DNA of 35,437 nucleotides from Gemmatimonadota bacterium. Its GTDB lineage: Bacteria > Gemmatimonadota > Gemmatimonadetes > Longimicrobiales > Gaopeijiaceae. The first letter of the stretch is position 1. Each line of letters opens with the position of its first letter. This document shows positions 24,747 to 33,049 of the stretch, in pieces. The notes below the pieces were generated by a model. It had not been told where the DNA came from and did not search any database. It saw only the letters and a program-made list of their open reading frames with translations. The stretch lies in contig JAJDUP010000002.1 of assembly GCA_022826565.1 (NCBI GenBank), forward strand, positions 1 to 35,437, given 5' to 3'. The translations under genes and the position numbers were made by a program.

Positions 24747-25937
24747 CTATACTCCGGACAAGGCAAACGCCGCAATCTGGGCGTACATGGTGCCGTCGAA
24801 GCTCTGGCCGACCATCCCGCCGAGCGGTACCCCGATAAACGTGGTGAGGGAGGCGACCACAGCCGCGCCCACCCCCGCGACATGGCCCAGCGGCTGCATG
24901 GCGAGCGCATTGAGATTGCCGAAAAGCAGGCCGATGCAGAAGAAGACGACGAGCAGGTAGGCCATGAAGAGCCAGAACGGGGGCAGGCCCGCGAAGGCGA
25001 AAGACACGGCGAACGTCACGGCGGAGACCAGGGTCACCGACCTCGCCGCGGTACGCGCGAGCCGGCGCATCCCGTGCTTCACCACCAGTCGGCTGTTCAG
25101 GAGCGAGGCGCACCCGAAGGCGAGCGAAAGGACGCCGAACCAGAATGCGAAGAGCGCCCCGGTCCGATAGGCTTCCTGAAAGATCTGCCGGGCCGAACTC
25201 AGGTACGCGAGGAACGGGGCGAACACGCACCCGGTGGCCAGGGTGTAACCGAGTGCGGACCGGGTTCTCAAGACTTCCAGGGCAGCCCGGCCGATGTCGC
25301 GCGGGGAGAGGGGGTGGCGGCGGTCGGGGGGCAGGGTCTCCGGCTGGCGCAGCGAGAACCAGGTGAGGGCGATCGCGCCGACGGCGAGGATCGTGGCGAA
25401 GATCGCACGCCAGCCGGCGAGCCACAGGATCCCCTGGCCGAGCGCCGGGGCGATAGTCGGAACGAGGATGAACACGGCCATCGCGAACGACATGAGGCGG
25501 GCCATCCCGCGCCCCTCGTACTGATCGCGCACCATGGCGATGGTGACGATGCGCGCCGACGCGACCCCGGCGCCCTGCACCACGCGCCCCGCGAGCATCG
25601 CCTCGAAGGTGGACGCGAAGACACTCACCAGGCATCCGGCCATGAACAGGAGGAGCCCGGTCTGTATGGCGGCTCTTCGCCCGATGCGGTCGGAGAGCGG
25701 ACCAAAGAGGATCTGCCCAACGCCAAGCCCCAGGAACACGGCCGTGATGACGAACTGGGCATCGTTTGGCCGCTGCGCTCCGAGGTCCTGCCCGATCCGG
25801 GCCAACGCCGGCAGCATCGCGTCGATGGAAAGTGCCACGAGCGACATCAGGAGCGCGACGAGAGAAACGAATTCGCGGGTGCGAAGGGGAGGGCGGATCA
25901 CAGCGAAAGGTAGCGGGGATGGGGTCGGGAGGGGCAC
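24747..25937 (-). CDS. Bcr/CflA-type MFS drug efflux transporter, 3' end cut at the IS
   Basis: Protein of 396 residues with about 11-12 hydrophobic segments. MFS motif A GPLSDRIGRR follows helix 2, and the helix-4/5 region (RVVQGAGVASARIVTIAMVR) and VFILVPTIAPALGQGILWLA are typical of DHA1 Bcr/CflA pumps. It would export small drugs or peptides by proton exchange. The last helix is short (YAQIAAFALSGV) and the stop TAG lies exactly at the IS boundary, so the native C-terminus was probably replaced. GTG 25937 is the first start; later GTGs are possible and no clear ribosome site was found. Confidence 0.8.
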   Translation of the reverse strand: MPLPTPSPLPFAVIRPPLRTREFVSLVALLMSLVALSIDAMLPALARIGQDLGAQRPNDAQFVITAVFLGLGVGQILFGPLSDRIGRRAAIQTGLLLFMAGCLVSVFASTFEAMLAGRVVQGAGVASARIVTIAMVRDQYEGRGMARLMSFAMAVFILVPTIAPALGQGILWLAGWRAIFATILAVGAIALTWFSLRQPETLPPDRRHPLSPRDIGRAALEVLRTRSALGYTLATGCVFAPFLAYLSSARQIFQEAYRTGALFAFWFGVLSLAFGCASLLNSRLVVKHGMRRLARTAARSVTLVSAVTFAVSFAFAGLPPFWLFMAYLLVVFFCIGLLFGNLNALAMQPLGHVAGVGAAVVASLTTFIGVPLGGMVGQSFDGTMYAQIAAFALSGV

Positions 25938-26022
25938 ACCCCCGAGCCACGCGCCGCGCTGTCGAGCGCATTACCTTACATCCCTCGCCCGGCCCTTGCA
26001 CAGACCAACCAGCCAGCCAGCC

Positions 26023-26616
26023 ATGATACCGAATCCCGCGCCGCACGATCACCTCCCATCCTCCCCCCGCCCCGCCGCCATCACCCTCGCCCTCCTCATC
26101 GCTCTGGCCGCCGCGTCCACGCCGACGCCCTCCTCAGCCCAACAAACCGGCGCACCCGCCGCCAACCCCGCCGATGTGGAGTCCATCGACGCCATCATGA
26201 TCGCCGTCTACGACGTCATTTCGGGCGACGCCGGCGAGGCGCGCGACTGGGACCGGTTCCGCTCGCTCTTTGCGCCGGGGGCCACACTCAGCCCGGTCGG
26301 CCGACCCGATGGGACCACCTACGTGCGGCGCGCGATCACGCCCGACCAGTACGCCGCGACCTCCGGCAGCTACCTCGAGGAGAACGGGTTCCACGAGGTC
26401 GAGATCCATCGGGTGACCGAACAGTACGGGGTGATCGCGCACGCCTTCAGCACCTACGAGTCGCGGCGGCTGGCGAGCGACCGGGAGCCGTTCGCGCGCG
26501 GCATCAATTCGTTCCAGCTTCTCTGGGACGGCTCGCGCTGGTGGATCGTGTCGATCTACTGGCTGCAGGAGAGCGAGGACCATCCGATTCCGGCGAAATA
26601 CCTGCCGGGGAACTGA
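26023..26616 (+). CDS. Exported NTF2-like (SnoaL/DUF4440-type) protein
   Basis: Protein of 197 residues. Signal peptide ITLALLIALAAASTPTPSSA-Q. The mature domain has the NTF2-like alpha+beta order: AIMIAVYDVISGDAGEARDW and RFRSLFAPGATLSPVGR, then strands EVEIHRVTEQYGVIAHAFST and NSFQLLWDGSRWWIVSIYW. Such domains bind small ligands or act as isomerases; no catalytic residues can be assigned. It leads a three-gene run with the SDR gene only 7 bases downstream. No clear ribosome site; a CCAG-rich run precedes the ATG. Confidence 0.78.
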   Translation: MIPNPAPHDHLPSSPRPAAITLALLIALAAASTPTPSSAQQTGAPAANPADVESIDAIMIAVYDVISGDAGEARDWDRFRSLFAPGATLSPVGRPDGTTYVRRAITPDQYAATSGSYLEENGFHEVEIHRVTEQYGVIAHAFSTYESRRLASDREPFARGINSFQLLWDGSRWWIVSIYWLQESEDHPIPAKYLPGN

Positions 26617-26623
26617 GGGAACC

Positions 26624-27565
26624 ATGAAACGCATCGACCGCCGCATCGGCGCTGCCGAAGTACTCTCGGCCGCCGTTTTCCTGTCTTCGATCCTTGCGAC
26701 GCCGACCGGGTCCTTCGCCCAGGCAGGCGTCGCTCCGGCCCCCGGCCAGCAGGTCGCGCTCGTCACCGGCGCCACCTCCGGGCTCGGCCGGGAACTCGCG
26801 ATTCGGCTCGGCGCGCGCGGCGACCACGTCATCGTGCACGGCCGCAACGAGGAGCGGGGCGCGGAGGTGGTGGACGCGATCAACGCCGCAGGGCCCGGGA
26901 GCGCCCGCTTCTACCGCGCGGACTTTGCCTCCTTCGCCGAGGTGCGCGCGTTCGCCGAGGCGCTGCTGGCGGACTACGCGCGGCTGGACATCCTCATCAA
27001 CAACGCCGGATTCGGCTCGGCACCGAACGAACGGTGGGTTACCGAGGACGGGCACGAGTACCGCTTCCAGGTGAACTACCTGTCGACCTTTCTGCTCACG
27101 CACATGCTGATGCCGCGGCTGCTGGCAAGCGCGCCGGCGCGCATCGTCAACGTGTCGTCGGGTGCGCAGACGCCGATCGACTTCGACGACGTGATGATCG
27201 AGAACGACTTCAGCGGGCGCCGGGCGTACGCGCAGAGCAAGCTGGCGCAGATCATGTTCACGCACGACCTGGCCGAGCAGCTGGCCGGTACCGGGGTCGT
27301 GGTCGGCTCGCTCCATCCGGCGACGTTCATGCCGACCGAGATGGTGCGGCGGGCGGGCGTGGCACCGCGTTCCACGATCGCCGAGGGTGCCGACGCGACG
27401 ATGCAGGTGGTCGACTCGAACGACTTCGAGAGCGGGCAATACTTCAGCGGGCTGACGCCGCGCCGGGCCAATGCGCAGGCCTACGATGTCGAAGCGCGGG
27501 CCAGGCTGAAGCGGCTGAGCGAGGAATTGACGGGGATACGCGCAGGGCAGAATCCGCGGCCCTAG
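26624..27565 (+). CDS. Exported short-chain dehydrogenase/reductase
   Basis: Protein of 313 residues. An N-terminal signal-like segment (AEVLSAAVFLSSILATPTGS-FAQ) precedes a complete SDR: nucleotide-binding TGATSGLG at 48-55, NNAG at 126-129, catalytic S178/S179, Y202 and K206 (YAQSK). Reduces or oxidises a carbonyl/alcohol with NAD(P). The exported location is odd, because the cofactor is cytosolic; relatives include retinol dehydrogenase-like SDRs with membrane anchors, so the segment may be an uncleaved anchor. GAGGGA upstream of ATG; in one transcript with its neighbours. Confidence 0.85.
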   Translation: MKRIDRRIGAAEVLSAAVFLSSILATPTGSFAQAGVAPAPGQQVALVTGATSGLGRELAIRLGARGDHVIVHGRNEERGAEVVDAINAAGPGSARFYRADFASFAEVRAFAEALLADYARLDILINNAGFGSAPNERWVTEDGHEYRFQVNYLSTFLLTHMLMPRLLASAPARIVNVSSGAQTPIDFDDVMIENDFSGRRAYAQSKLAQIMFTHDLAEQLAGTGVVVGSLHPATFMPTEMVRRAGVAPRSTIAEGADATMQVVDSNDFESGQYFSGLTPRRANAQAYDVEARARLKRLSEELTGIRAGQNPRP

Positions 27566-27590
27566 CCAAAACGCCCAGGAAGGACGCGAG

Positions 27591-28487
27591 ATGAAGACGA
27601 CGAAACGGATCCTCGCAGCGCTGGCGCTCACGCTGCTTCCCTTCTCCCCGGCCGATGCCCAGGACCGCCGCAACCTCACCGCCGAGCAACGCGCGGAGTT
27701 GCAGCGCCGCCAGGCGGCGATGATGAGCGCCCCGCGGCCCATCGAAGGCATCAACTCGATCTGGATCGACGAGCTGACCTGGATGGAAGTGCGCGACGAG
27801 ATCGCCGCCGGCAGGACGACCGCGATCATCGCGACCGGCGGGGTCGAGCAGAACGGTCCGTACATGGCCGGCGGCAAGCACAACTATGTGCTCGAGGCGA
27901 TGTGCGACGCGATCGCGCGCGAACTGGGCAACGCGCTCTGCGCGCCGGTCATGAAGTACGTGCCCGAGGGCGACCCCGAGAACATCCGCTACCCCGGCAC
28001 CCTGAGCGTCCGCCAGGAGACCTTCCGCATGGTGCTCGAGGACGTGGCCAACAGCCTCAAGAGCCAGGGGTTCACCGATGTCGTGTTCATCGGCGACAGC
28101 GGGGGCAACCAGAACGGGATGGCCGGGGCCGCAGACAGGCTCAACGAGTATTGGGGCGGCGCGGCGCGGGCCCACTACATCGAGGAGTACTACCGCGAGG
28201 ACATCTGGAGCTGCGAGTTCCTCAAGGACGAACTGCGGATCTTCCAGAAGCCGGATGTCTGTACCGCGACGCGTGACCTGTATCACGACGACGTGCACTA
28301 CTCGTCGATCGTGGCGACCATCGACCCGGAGCACATCCGGGCGCTGCAGCGGATCGAGGCGGGACTCTACTCGATCAACGAGGTCGAGCTGGGGCCGGTG
28401 GACCGCACGCTGGAGATCGGCCAGGCGCTGATCGCGTACCGCACCGAGATCACGGTGCGGGCGATACGGGAGAGTCTGGGACGGTAG
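27591..28487 (+). CDS. Exported creatininase-family protein with altered metal motif
   Basis: Protein of 298 residues; AGGAAGGA upstream. Signal peptide LAALALTLLPFSPADAQ. The fold is that of creatininase amidohydrolases: WIDELTWMEVRDEIAAG, TTAIIATGGVEQNGPYM, YPGTLSVRQETFRMVLEDVA and VVFIGDSGGNQNG. In classic members the metal motif is E-x-H-G-x-H...D and the later motif NGHGGN. Here they are E86-Q-N88-G with H97 in GGKHN, and G-D169-SGGN. The HAGE-x-ET motif is replaced by LYHDDVHYSS. So the metal site is changed or lost. Sibling domains occur at 29369-31162. Confidence 0.82.
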   Translation: MKTTKRILAALALTLLPFSPADAQDRRNLTAEQRAELQRRQAAMMSAPRPIEGINSIWIDELTWMEVRDEIAAGRTTAIIATGGVEQNGPYMAGGKHNYVLEAMCDAIARELGNALCAPVMKYVPEGDPENIRYPGTLSVRQETFRMVLEDVANSLKSQGFTDVVFIGDSGGNQNGMAGAADRLNEYWGGAARAHYIEEYYREDIWSCEFLKDELRIFQKPDVCTATRDLYHDDVHYSSIVATIDPEHIRALQRIEAGLYSINEVELGPVDRTLEIGQALIAYRTEITVRAIRESLGR

Positions 28488-28619
28488 GGCGGGGGCGGAA
28501 CCCTCCGCTCGGCCTGGTTTGGAGAAGGGTCCGGCGTCCCGACAGCAGTCGTCCCGCAGGGCTAAACGCAATTGTATCTGTCATTTGGTCATGCCATATG
28601 TAAACCAGCCTGCCCTCAA

Positions 28620-29045
28620 TCAGACATCGGCGACATGAACCACGCGGTCGGCCAGATAAGGATGCTTGCGCACCTTGTCGAAGAAGCGGGTGTCCGCGGT
28701 TACCACCGGATAGTTTTCGTGAATTGCCAGCGCGAGGTAGAAGCAGTCGTAGACGGGGTGGGTCAGGTCTCGGGCAAGGCGCGCGCTGGACGCGGCGAGG
28801 CGGCGCATTGACAGCGGCGTGCCCACGGGAGCGATCCGCAGCAGGTCCACCGCGTCCGCGAGTTGCTCGGTGCTCAGTTCGCCGCGGTGGTGCTTTGCGG
28901 CCAGGGCGCTTGCCGCCTCGGCAAAGAGCAGATCGGGTGCCAGAAGCGTGACGTCCAGATCGAGCAGCTTTGCCGATTCTTCCGAGAGCGGTTCGGAGAT
29001 CAGCCACTTCACGGCCACGCTCGCGTCAACCACGTAGCCGGTCAC
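28620..29045 (-). CDS. PIN-domain toxin, VapC/FitB type
   Basis: Protein of 141 residues. The PIN ribonuclease acidic set is present: D7 in YVVDASV, Glu in LLFAEAASAL, Asp in PVYDCFYLALA and Asp in VVTADTRFF. Cleaves RNA, usually tRNA, when free of antitoxin. It starts 4 bases inside the end of the antitoxin gene (ATGA). Length and motifs are complete. Confidence 0.9.
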   Translation of the reverse strand: MTGYVVDASVAVKWLISEPLSEESAKLLDLDVTLLAPDLLFAEAASALAAKHHRGELSTEQLADAVDLLRIAPVGTPLSMRRLAASSARLARDLTHPVYDCFYLALAIHENYPVVTADTRFFDKVRKHPYLADRVVHVADV

Positions 29046-29278
29046 GAAAGCAAACCCCGCTCACGGTCGGCCCGAATGGTGTCGGTGCTGTCGATCGACG
29101 ATGCCAGACGCTGCCGCATCGCCCGCGCCCGGTCGGCGAAGGCACCCTCGTCCGGAAGGAGGGCCTTTCGCAGGATCGCGCGGTGTTCAGCTTCGGCGGA
29201 ACTTCCGTTGGCTGCCGCGCGCTGCTTCAGACTATCGATGACCTGGCGCGAGAGCTTGCGAACGGTGAGTCGAGCCAT
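29042..29278 (-). CDS. FitA/VapB-type ribbon-helix-helix antitoxin
   Basis: Protein of 78 residues. N-terminal ribbon-helix-helix ARLTVRKLSRQVIDSLKQRA, then the 'SSAEAEHRAILRKAL' helix typical of FitA-like antitoxins, and a C-terminal tail that would wrap the toxin. Binds its own operator and neutralises the downstream PIN toxin. Preceded by a clear promoter and paired direct repeats. No strong ribosome site is seen. Confidence 0.88.
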   Translation of the reverse strand: MARLTVRKLSRQVIDSLKQRAAANGSSAEAEHRAILRKALLPDEGAFADRARAMRQRLASSIDSTDTIRADRERGLLS

Positions 29279-29298
29279 GTTCGGTGCTGTCGTTGGAG

Positions 29299-29338
29299 TG
29301 ATGGCAATGACGGCACATGTTACGACATGATGGCAATG
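29299..29338. promoter_or_regulatory. Paired operator-like direct repeats
   Basis: TGATGGCAATG occurs exactly at 29299-29309 and 29328-29338, 29 bases apart. One copy lies in the spacer of the toxin-antitoxin promoter and the other near its start point. This placement fits autorepression by the antitoxin. Confidence 0.6.
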
Positions 29339-29345
29339 CTGTCAA
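29317..29345 (-). promoter_or_regulatory. Sigma-70 type promoter of the toxin-antitoxin pair
   Basis: On the minus strand TTGACA (29340-29345), a 17-base spacer, and TAACAT (29317-29322). This is a perfect -35, optimal spacing and a good -10, about 38 bases before the antitoxin ATG. Confidence 0.75.
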
Positions 29346-29368
29346 CATCATCTCCACCTGCTGCGCCC

Positions 29369-31162
29369 CTACCGGTTCGCGATCCTCTCCTCGATGAGCC
29401 GCGCGGTGCGCTCGGCGCGGGCGTCGGAAATCTCACGTCCCAGCTCCAGCGACTTGCCCAGATCCGCGATCGAGACCCCGTTGATGACCGCCTGGCCCGT
29501 CTTCACCCGTTCCGCCCAGCGCACCGACGCGGGGTCGTCGAGCATCATGTTCAGCGTGATGCCGGGACTGTCGTGGATCGCGTCGTTGGGCATGCCGTCG
29601 GTGACGACGCCGAGGTCGCGCAGCACGTTGGGCGTGCCGGGCGGCGTCCGGTAGTACTCCGGGATGAAGATCACGACCGCCTCGCCGCCCCACGCCTCGG
29701 TCAGCGCGGTGGCCACGTTGTCCATGCCGCGCTGATTGCCGCCGCTGTCGCCGATGAAGACGATGTTCTCGAAGCCGTGCATCTTCAGGCTGTGGGCGAC
29801 GTCGGTGAGCACGGCCTCGAAGGTCTCCTGGCGCAGGCTGATGGTGCCCGGGCTGGTCATGTGGCCGCTGGGCGGGTCGATGTTGCCCTCGGGAACGGTC
29901 TCGATCACGGGCGCGCACAGGGCGTTGCCGAGCTTGCGCGCGATCGCGGGGCAGTTGGCGCGGAGCACGTAGTTGTGCTTGCCCGTCACCAGCCAGGGGC
30001 CGTTGGGTTCGACGCCGCCGGTGGAGACGATGGCCGTGGTCTTGCCGCCTGCGAGCGCGTCGCGGACGTCCATCCAGGTCATCTCCTCGATCCAGACGGT
30101 CTCGACCGGGGGCAGGGGATTGGGCGTGTCCGCGCAGTTGAGGATGTTGGCGCTGCACTCGCCGCCTCCCATCGAGCGGGGATCGGGGGCCGGGCGCTGT
30201 CGGCCGCCGGGACGCTGCGCCTGCCCGCCGGCCGCGCGCCGCAGGACGGGCAGGGCGGGCCGGTCGGGTGCCGGCAGCGTCCCCCGGTTGGCGATGGCGT
30301 CGCGGATCGCTCCGGCCGTGTGCTCGGCACGGAAATCCACAATCTCGCGGGCCCATTCCAGCGACTGGACCCGGTCCGCGAGCGACACGCCGTTGATGGT
30401 CGCCCTGCCCGCCGCGACCCGCTCGTCGTAGCGCACCGAGAAGGGGTCGTCGTGGAACATGTTGAGGGCGATGATCGGGTCGTCGTGCATGCCCTCGTTT
30501 TCGCCGGCCTCGAGCCCGCGGAAAGCCATGTAGCGGGTGACGGAGTTGTAGTCGTAGTACTCCTGCACATGCGCCACGATCGCCGCCCCCGCGAACTTCT
30601 CGTTGAGCCTCTCGGCCACGGCGCGCTGACCGCCCTGGTTCCCGCCGCTGTCGCCGATGAAGATGATGTTGCGAAAGCCGTGCATCTTCAGGCTGTGCGC
30701 GACGTCGGTCAGCAGCGCCTCGAAGGTCTCCTGTTGCAGGCTCAGGGTGCCGGGGCTGGTCATGTGGCCGCTCGGCGGGTCGATGTTGCCCTCGGGCACC
30801 AGCTTGATGATCGGAGCGCAGAGCGCGTCGCCCAGCTCACGCGCGATGGCGTTGCAGTTGGCGCGCAGCACGAAGTTGTGCTTGCCGGTGGCCAGCCAGG
30901 GGCCGTTCGGCTCGACCCCGCCCGTGGGGATGATGGCCGTGGTCTTCCCGTCGGCGAGCGCGTCGCGCACGTCCATCCACGTCATCTCCTCGATCCAGAC
31001 CGTATTCGGTGCGGGAAGCGGGTTCGGCGTGTCCGCACAATTGTAGACGTTGGCTGCGCAGTTGCCGCCGCCCATGCTGTTCGGGTCGCGCTCCGGGCGC
31101 TGCTGGGCGGTGGCGGGGGTCGCGGTAAGGATCAGGGCTCCGACGAGCAGGGCGGTCTTCAC
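29369..31162 (-). CDS. Exported protein with two creatininase-like domains
   Basis: Protein of 597 residues. Signal peptide ALLVGALILTATPATAQQ. Two tandem creatininase-like domains of about 290 residues follow, each with WIEEMTWMDVRDALA, TGGVEPNGPWL, a KHN motif, NIDPPSGHMTSPGT, FIGDSGGNQ and a late H-D-[DS]-P-x-I-x-LN motif. The classic E-x-H-G...D and NGHGGN metal motifs are again E-P-N-G...H and GDSGGN. The two halves are closely similar at DNA level, so it arose by in-frame tandem duplication. Same subfamily as 27591-28487. Envelope hydrolase or binding protein of unknown substrate. Confidence 0.82.
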   Translation of the reverse strand: MKTALLVGALILTATPATAQQRPERDPNSMGGGNCAANVYNCADTPNPLPAPNTVWIEEMTWMDVRDALADGKTTAIIPTGGVEPNGPWLATGKHNFVLRANCNAIARELGDALCAPIIKLVPEGNIDPPSGHMTSPGTLSLQQETFEALLTDVAHSLKMHGFRNIIFIGDSGGNQGGQRAVAERLNEKFAGAAIVAHVQEYYDYNSVTRYMAFRGLEAGENEGMHDDPIIALNMFHDDPFSVRYDERVAAGRATINGVSLADRVQSLEWAREIVDFRAEHTAGAIRDAIANRGTLPAPDRPALPVLRRAAGGQAQRPGGRQRPAPDPRSMGGGECSANILNCADTPNPLPPVETVWIEEMTWMDVRDALAGGKTTAIVSTGGVEPNGPWLVTGKHNYVLRANCPAIARKLGNALCAPVIETVPEGNIDPPSGHMTSPGTISLRQETFEAVLTDVAHSLKMHGFENIVFIGDSGGNQRGMDNVATALTEAWGGEAVVIFIPEYYRTPPGTPNVLRDLGVVTDGMPNDAIHDSPGITLNMMLDDPASVRWAERVKTGQAVINGVSIADLGKSLELGREISDARAERTARLIEERIANR

Positions 31163-31298
31163 GGTTCTTTCCTCCGGGATGTCGACTGACGGGAACTGAA
31201 CGCATCGTACCTTCCCCGCGGCGCGAGGGCCAGAACCCCGCCGGCCCGGGCCGATCCGACGCGGTGTGCAGAAAGCGTGCGGGGCGCCCGTGTTGCGC

Positions 31299-32495
31299 TC
31301 AGCTCTCGTGCATCTCGCGCGCGGCCCGGAGACCCGATTCGAGCGCGCCGTTCATCCATCCACGGGCCCCCGAGATGTGCTCGCCGGCGAAATGGACCGG
31401 TCCTTCGGGCCGGGCCAGCGGGCTGCCGAGTTCGCTGTCCTGCGTCGGCGTGGGTTCGGCCCAGGCGGCGCGGCTCCAGGGGTCGCGCTGCCACGAATGG
31501 GAGGTGCCGGTTGCGACATGGCCGGCGGCGCCCGGCAGGAACTCCTCCCAGTGGGCCAGGACGCGGGCCACGCGGGCCTCTTCATCGAGCGCGTCGAGCT
31601 CGTCCGCGCGCTTGCCGCGCACATATGTGAGCAGGACACCCTCGGGACCCGGCGCATCCCAGGTGGGATGCCAGAGTTCTTCGGGCCAGTCGGTCGTCCC
31701 CCAGCCGTTCAGGTCGTCAGTTTCCCAGAACCGTGAGCGAAAACGGACGAACACGCGCGTGGCGCTCTGGTAGTGGAACCCTCCGTTCATCGCCTCGGTC
31801 TTGGCGGCGGAAAGAGGCGGTGAAAAGCGGATGGTGGAGAGAAGGGGCACCGGCACGGTTACCAGAACCCTGTCCGACAGGTAGTTGCGGCCGTCGCTGG
31901 TGGTGGTGCGCGCCGTGTTCCCGGCCCCAGCGGCGATTTCGGTCACGGGCGCGGCCGTGATCACGCTGCGGTCCAGCCCGTTCGCGAAGGCCGCGGGCAA
32001 TCGGTCGGTACCGCCCCGGATCTTCACGAAGTCGGGCCAATCGGAGAGAAAGGAACTCGGTGGAACGGTGGCTCGCTCTCCGCTCCGGACGCGCAGGAAC
32101 AACCCGTCTTCCGGGTAGAAACGGTCGAGTTGCAAGCCGAAGTGGCGGGCGTACCCCAGGGTCAGGTCGTGCTCCGGGGGTATGCGCGCTGCTCCCGCTT
32201 CGGCGAAGTGCCCCGGGGCGAACGGGGACCGCAGGGTCAGGACGCGTCCGCCCACGCGCTCCCGGGCCTCCAGCACCGTCACGTCATGCCCCGCCCGCGA
32301 GAGTTCGAAGGCCGCGACCAGGCCGGACACCCCTGCACCTACCACGACGATCTGGAGTGCCCGCGAAGGCGGGGTCAGCGCCCCGGGGGTTTCTTCGGGT
32401 TCGAGCGGACTGGAGCAGGTGACCAGACCTAGCCCTGCGAGCCCGGCCCCCGCCAGCCCGCCACCCACGCGGCGGACAAAGTCGCGTCGGTTGAT
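31299..32495 (-). CDS. Tat-exported flavin amine oxidase, apparent ATC start
   Basis: About 398 residues. The N-terminus INRRDFVRRVGG plus hydrophobic stretch is a twin-arginine signal. The FAD Rossmann motif is VVVGAGVSGLVAAFELSRAG then VLEARERVGGR. The C-terminal FAD motif is HFAGEHISGARGWMNGALES, as in monoamine/polyamine/L-amino acid oxidases. No ATG, GTG or TTG precedes the Tat motif in a sensible position, but GGAGGAG (32502-32508) lies 6 bases before ATC 32495, exactly where MNRRDF would start. This implies an ATC start or a recent G-to-C change. Upstream DNA is occupied by another gene's end. Likely oxidises a periplasmic amine. Confidence 0.8.
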   Translation of the reverse strand: MNRRDFVRRVGGGLAGAGLAGLGLVTCSSPLEPEETPGALTPPSRALQIVVVGAGVSGLVAAFELSRAGHDVTVLEARERVGGRVLTLRSPFAPGHFAEAGAARIPPEHDLTLGYARHFGLQLDRFYPEDGLFLRVRSGERATVPPSSFLSDWPDFVKIRGGTDRLPAAFANGLDRSVITAAPVTEIAAGAGNTARTTTSDGRNYLSDRVLVTVPVPLLSTIRFSPPLSAAKTEAMNGGFHYQSATRVFVRFRSRFWETDDLNGWGTTDWPEELWHPTWDAPGPEGVLLTYVRGKRADELDALDEEARVARVLAHWEEFLPGAAGHVATGTSHSWQRDPWSRAAWAEPTPTQDSELGSPLARPEGPVHFAGEHISGARGWMNGALESGLRAAREMHES

Positions 32496-32541
32496 GGGTC
32501 GCTCCTCCGACCCGGCCCGGACGAGGATAGCGCCCGTCAGG

Positions 32542-32935
32542 CTATCTTCCGAACGAGTACGAGAAGTTGACGACCGGGAGGCAGCACTCCCCGTCGCCAT
32601 CGGCGTGTGCGCCAAACACCGCGACCTCCGTATTGAAGCGATCGCCGATGACCCGGATCCCGCCCGAAAGGACCACGCCCACGGCGTCGGGAAGCACATA
32701 GTTCTCCGTGATCAGCTTGATCCGGCGGCTCACCCGGGTTTCGCCGCCCAGCATGAACGCCGGTTCGCTCGCTACGTCGTCTCCCGAATAGAAATAGCCG
32801 AGGTTCCGGGATGTCCGGCGGTGTCTGCGCCTGGCCCATCGCGGGGGGAAGGGCCGCAGTCACAAGGACGGAGACGGCGAGAAGCGATCTGCGGAAGAGC
32901 GAGACTGGTGGCGTGTTTCGCGGACCGGGCATCAT
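32542..32935 (-). pseudogene. Frameshifted outer-membrane protein relic
   Basis: ATG 32935/32932 opens a signal peptide (SLLAVSVLVTAALPPAMGQA-Q) that continues to PDIPEPR. The following conserved part is in another frame (RNLGYFYSGDDVASEPAFML, then TRVSRRIKLITENYVLP) and ends PVVNFSYSFGR, a typical last outer-membrane beta-strand. One indel and probably an internal loss join the two parts. Only about 130 codons remain. Family not known beyond beta-barrel-like character. Confidence 0.6.
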
Positions 32936-33049
32936 GTCTCCGCTGGAGGGATTCGACCGATGGGGCACAAACAGGAAGAGCGCGACAGAATAATACACTA
33001 CGGCAGCAGTAACGGTCCCAACCACAGCACCCACAAGGGCCCTCCGACC

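Noticed and set aside
23697..25913. Very long plus-strand frame across the IS and the efflux gene
   Set aside because: It crosses the boundary of two unrelated units and is antisense to both.
24322..26052. Possible extension of the transposase into an 873-codon minus-strand protein
   Set aside because: The frame is simply open upstream through orfA and the efflux gene. OrfB proper starts at the GTG overlapping the orfA stop.
28970..31189. 739-codon plus-strand frame opposite the double creatininase gene
   Set aside because: Antisense shadow; it shows a two-fold repeat only because the real gene is duplicated.
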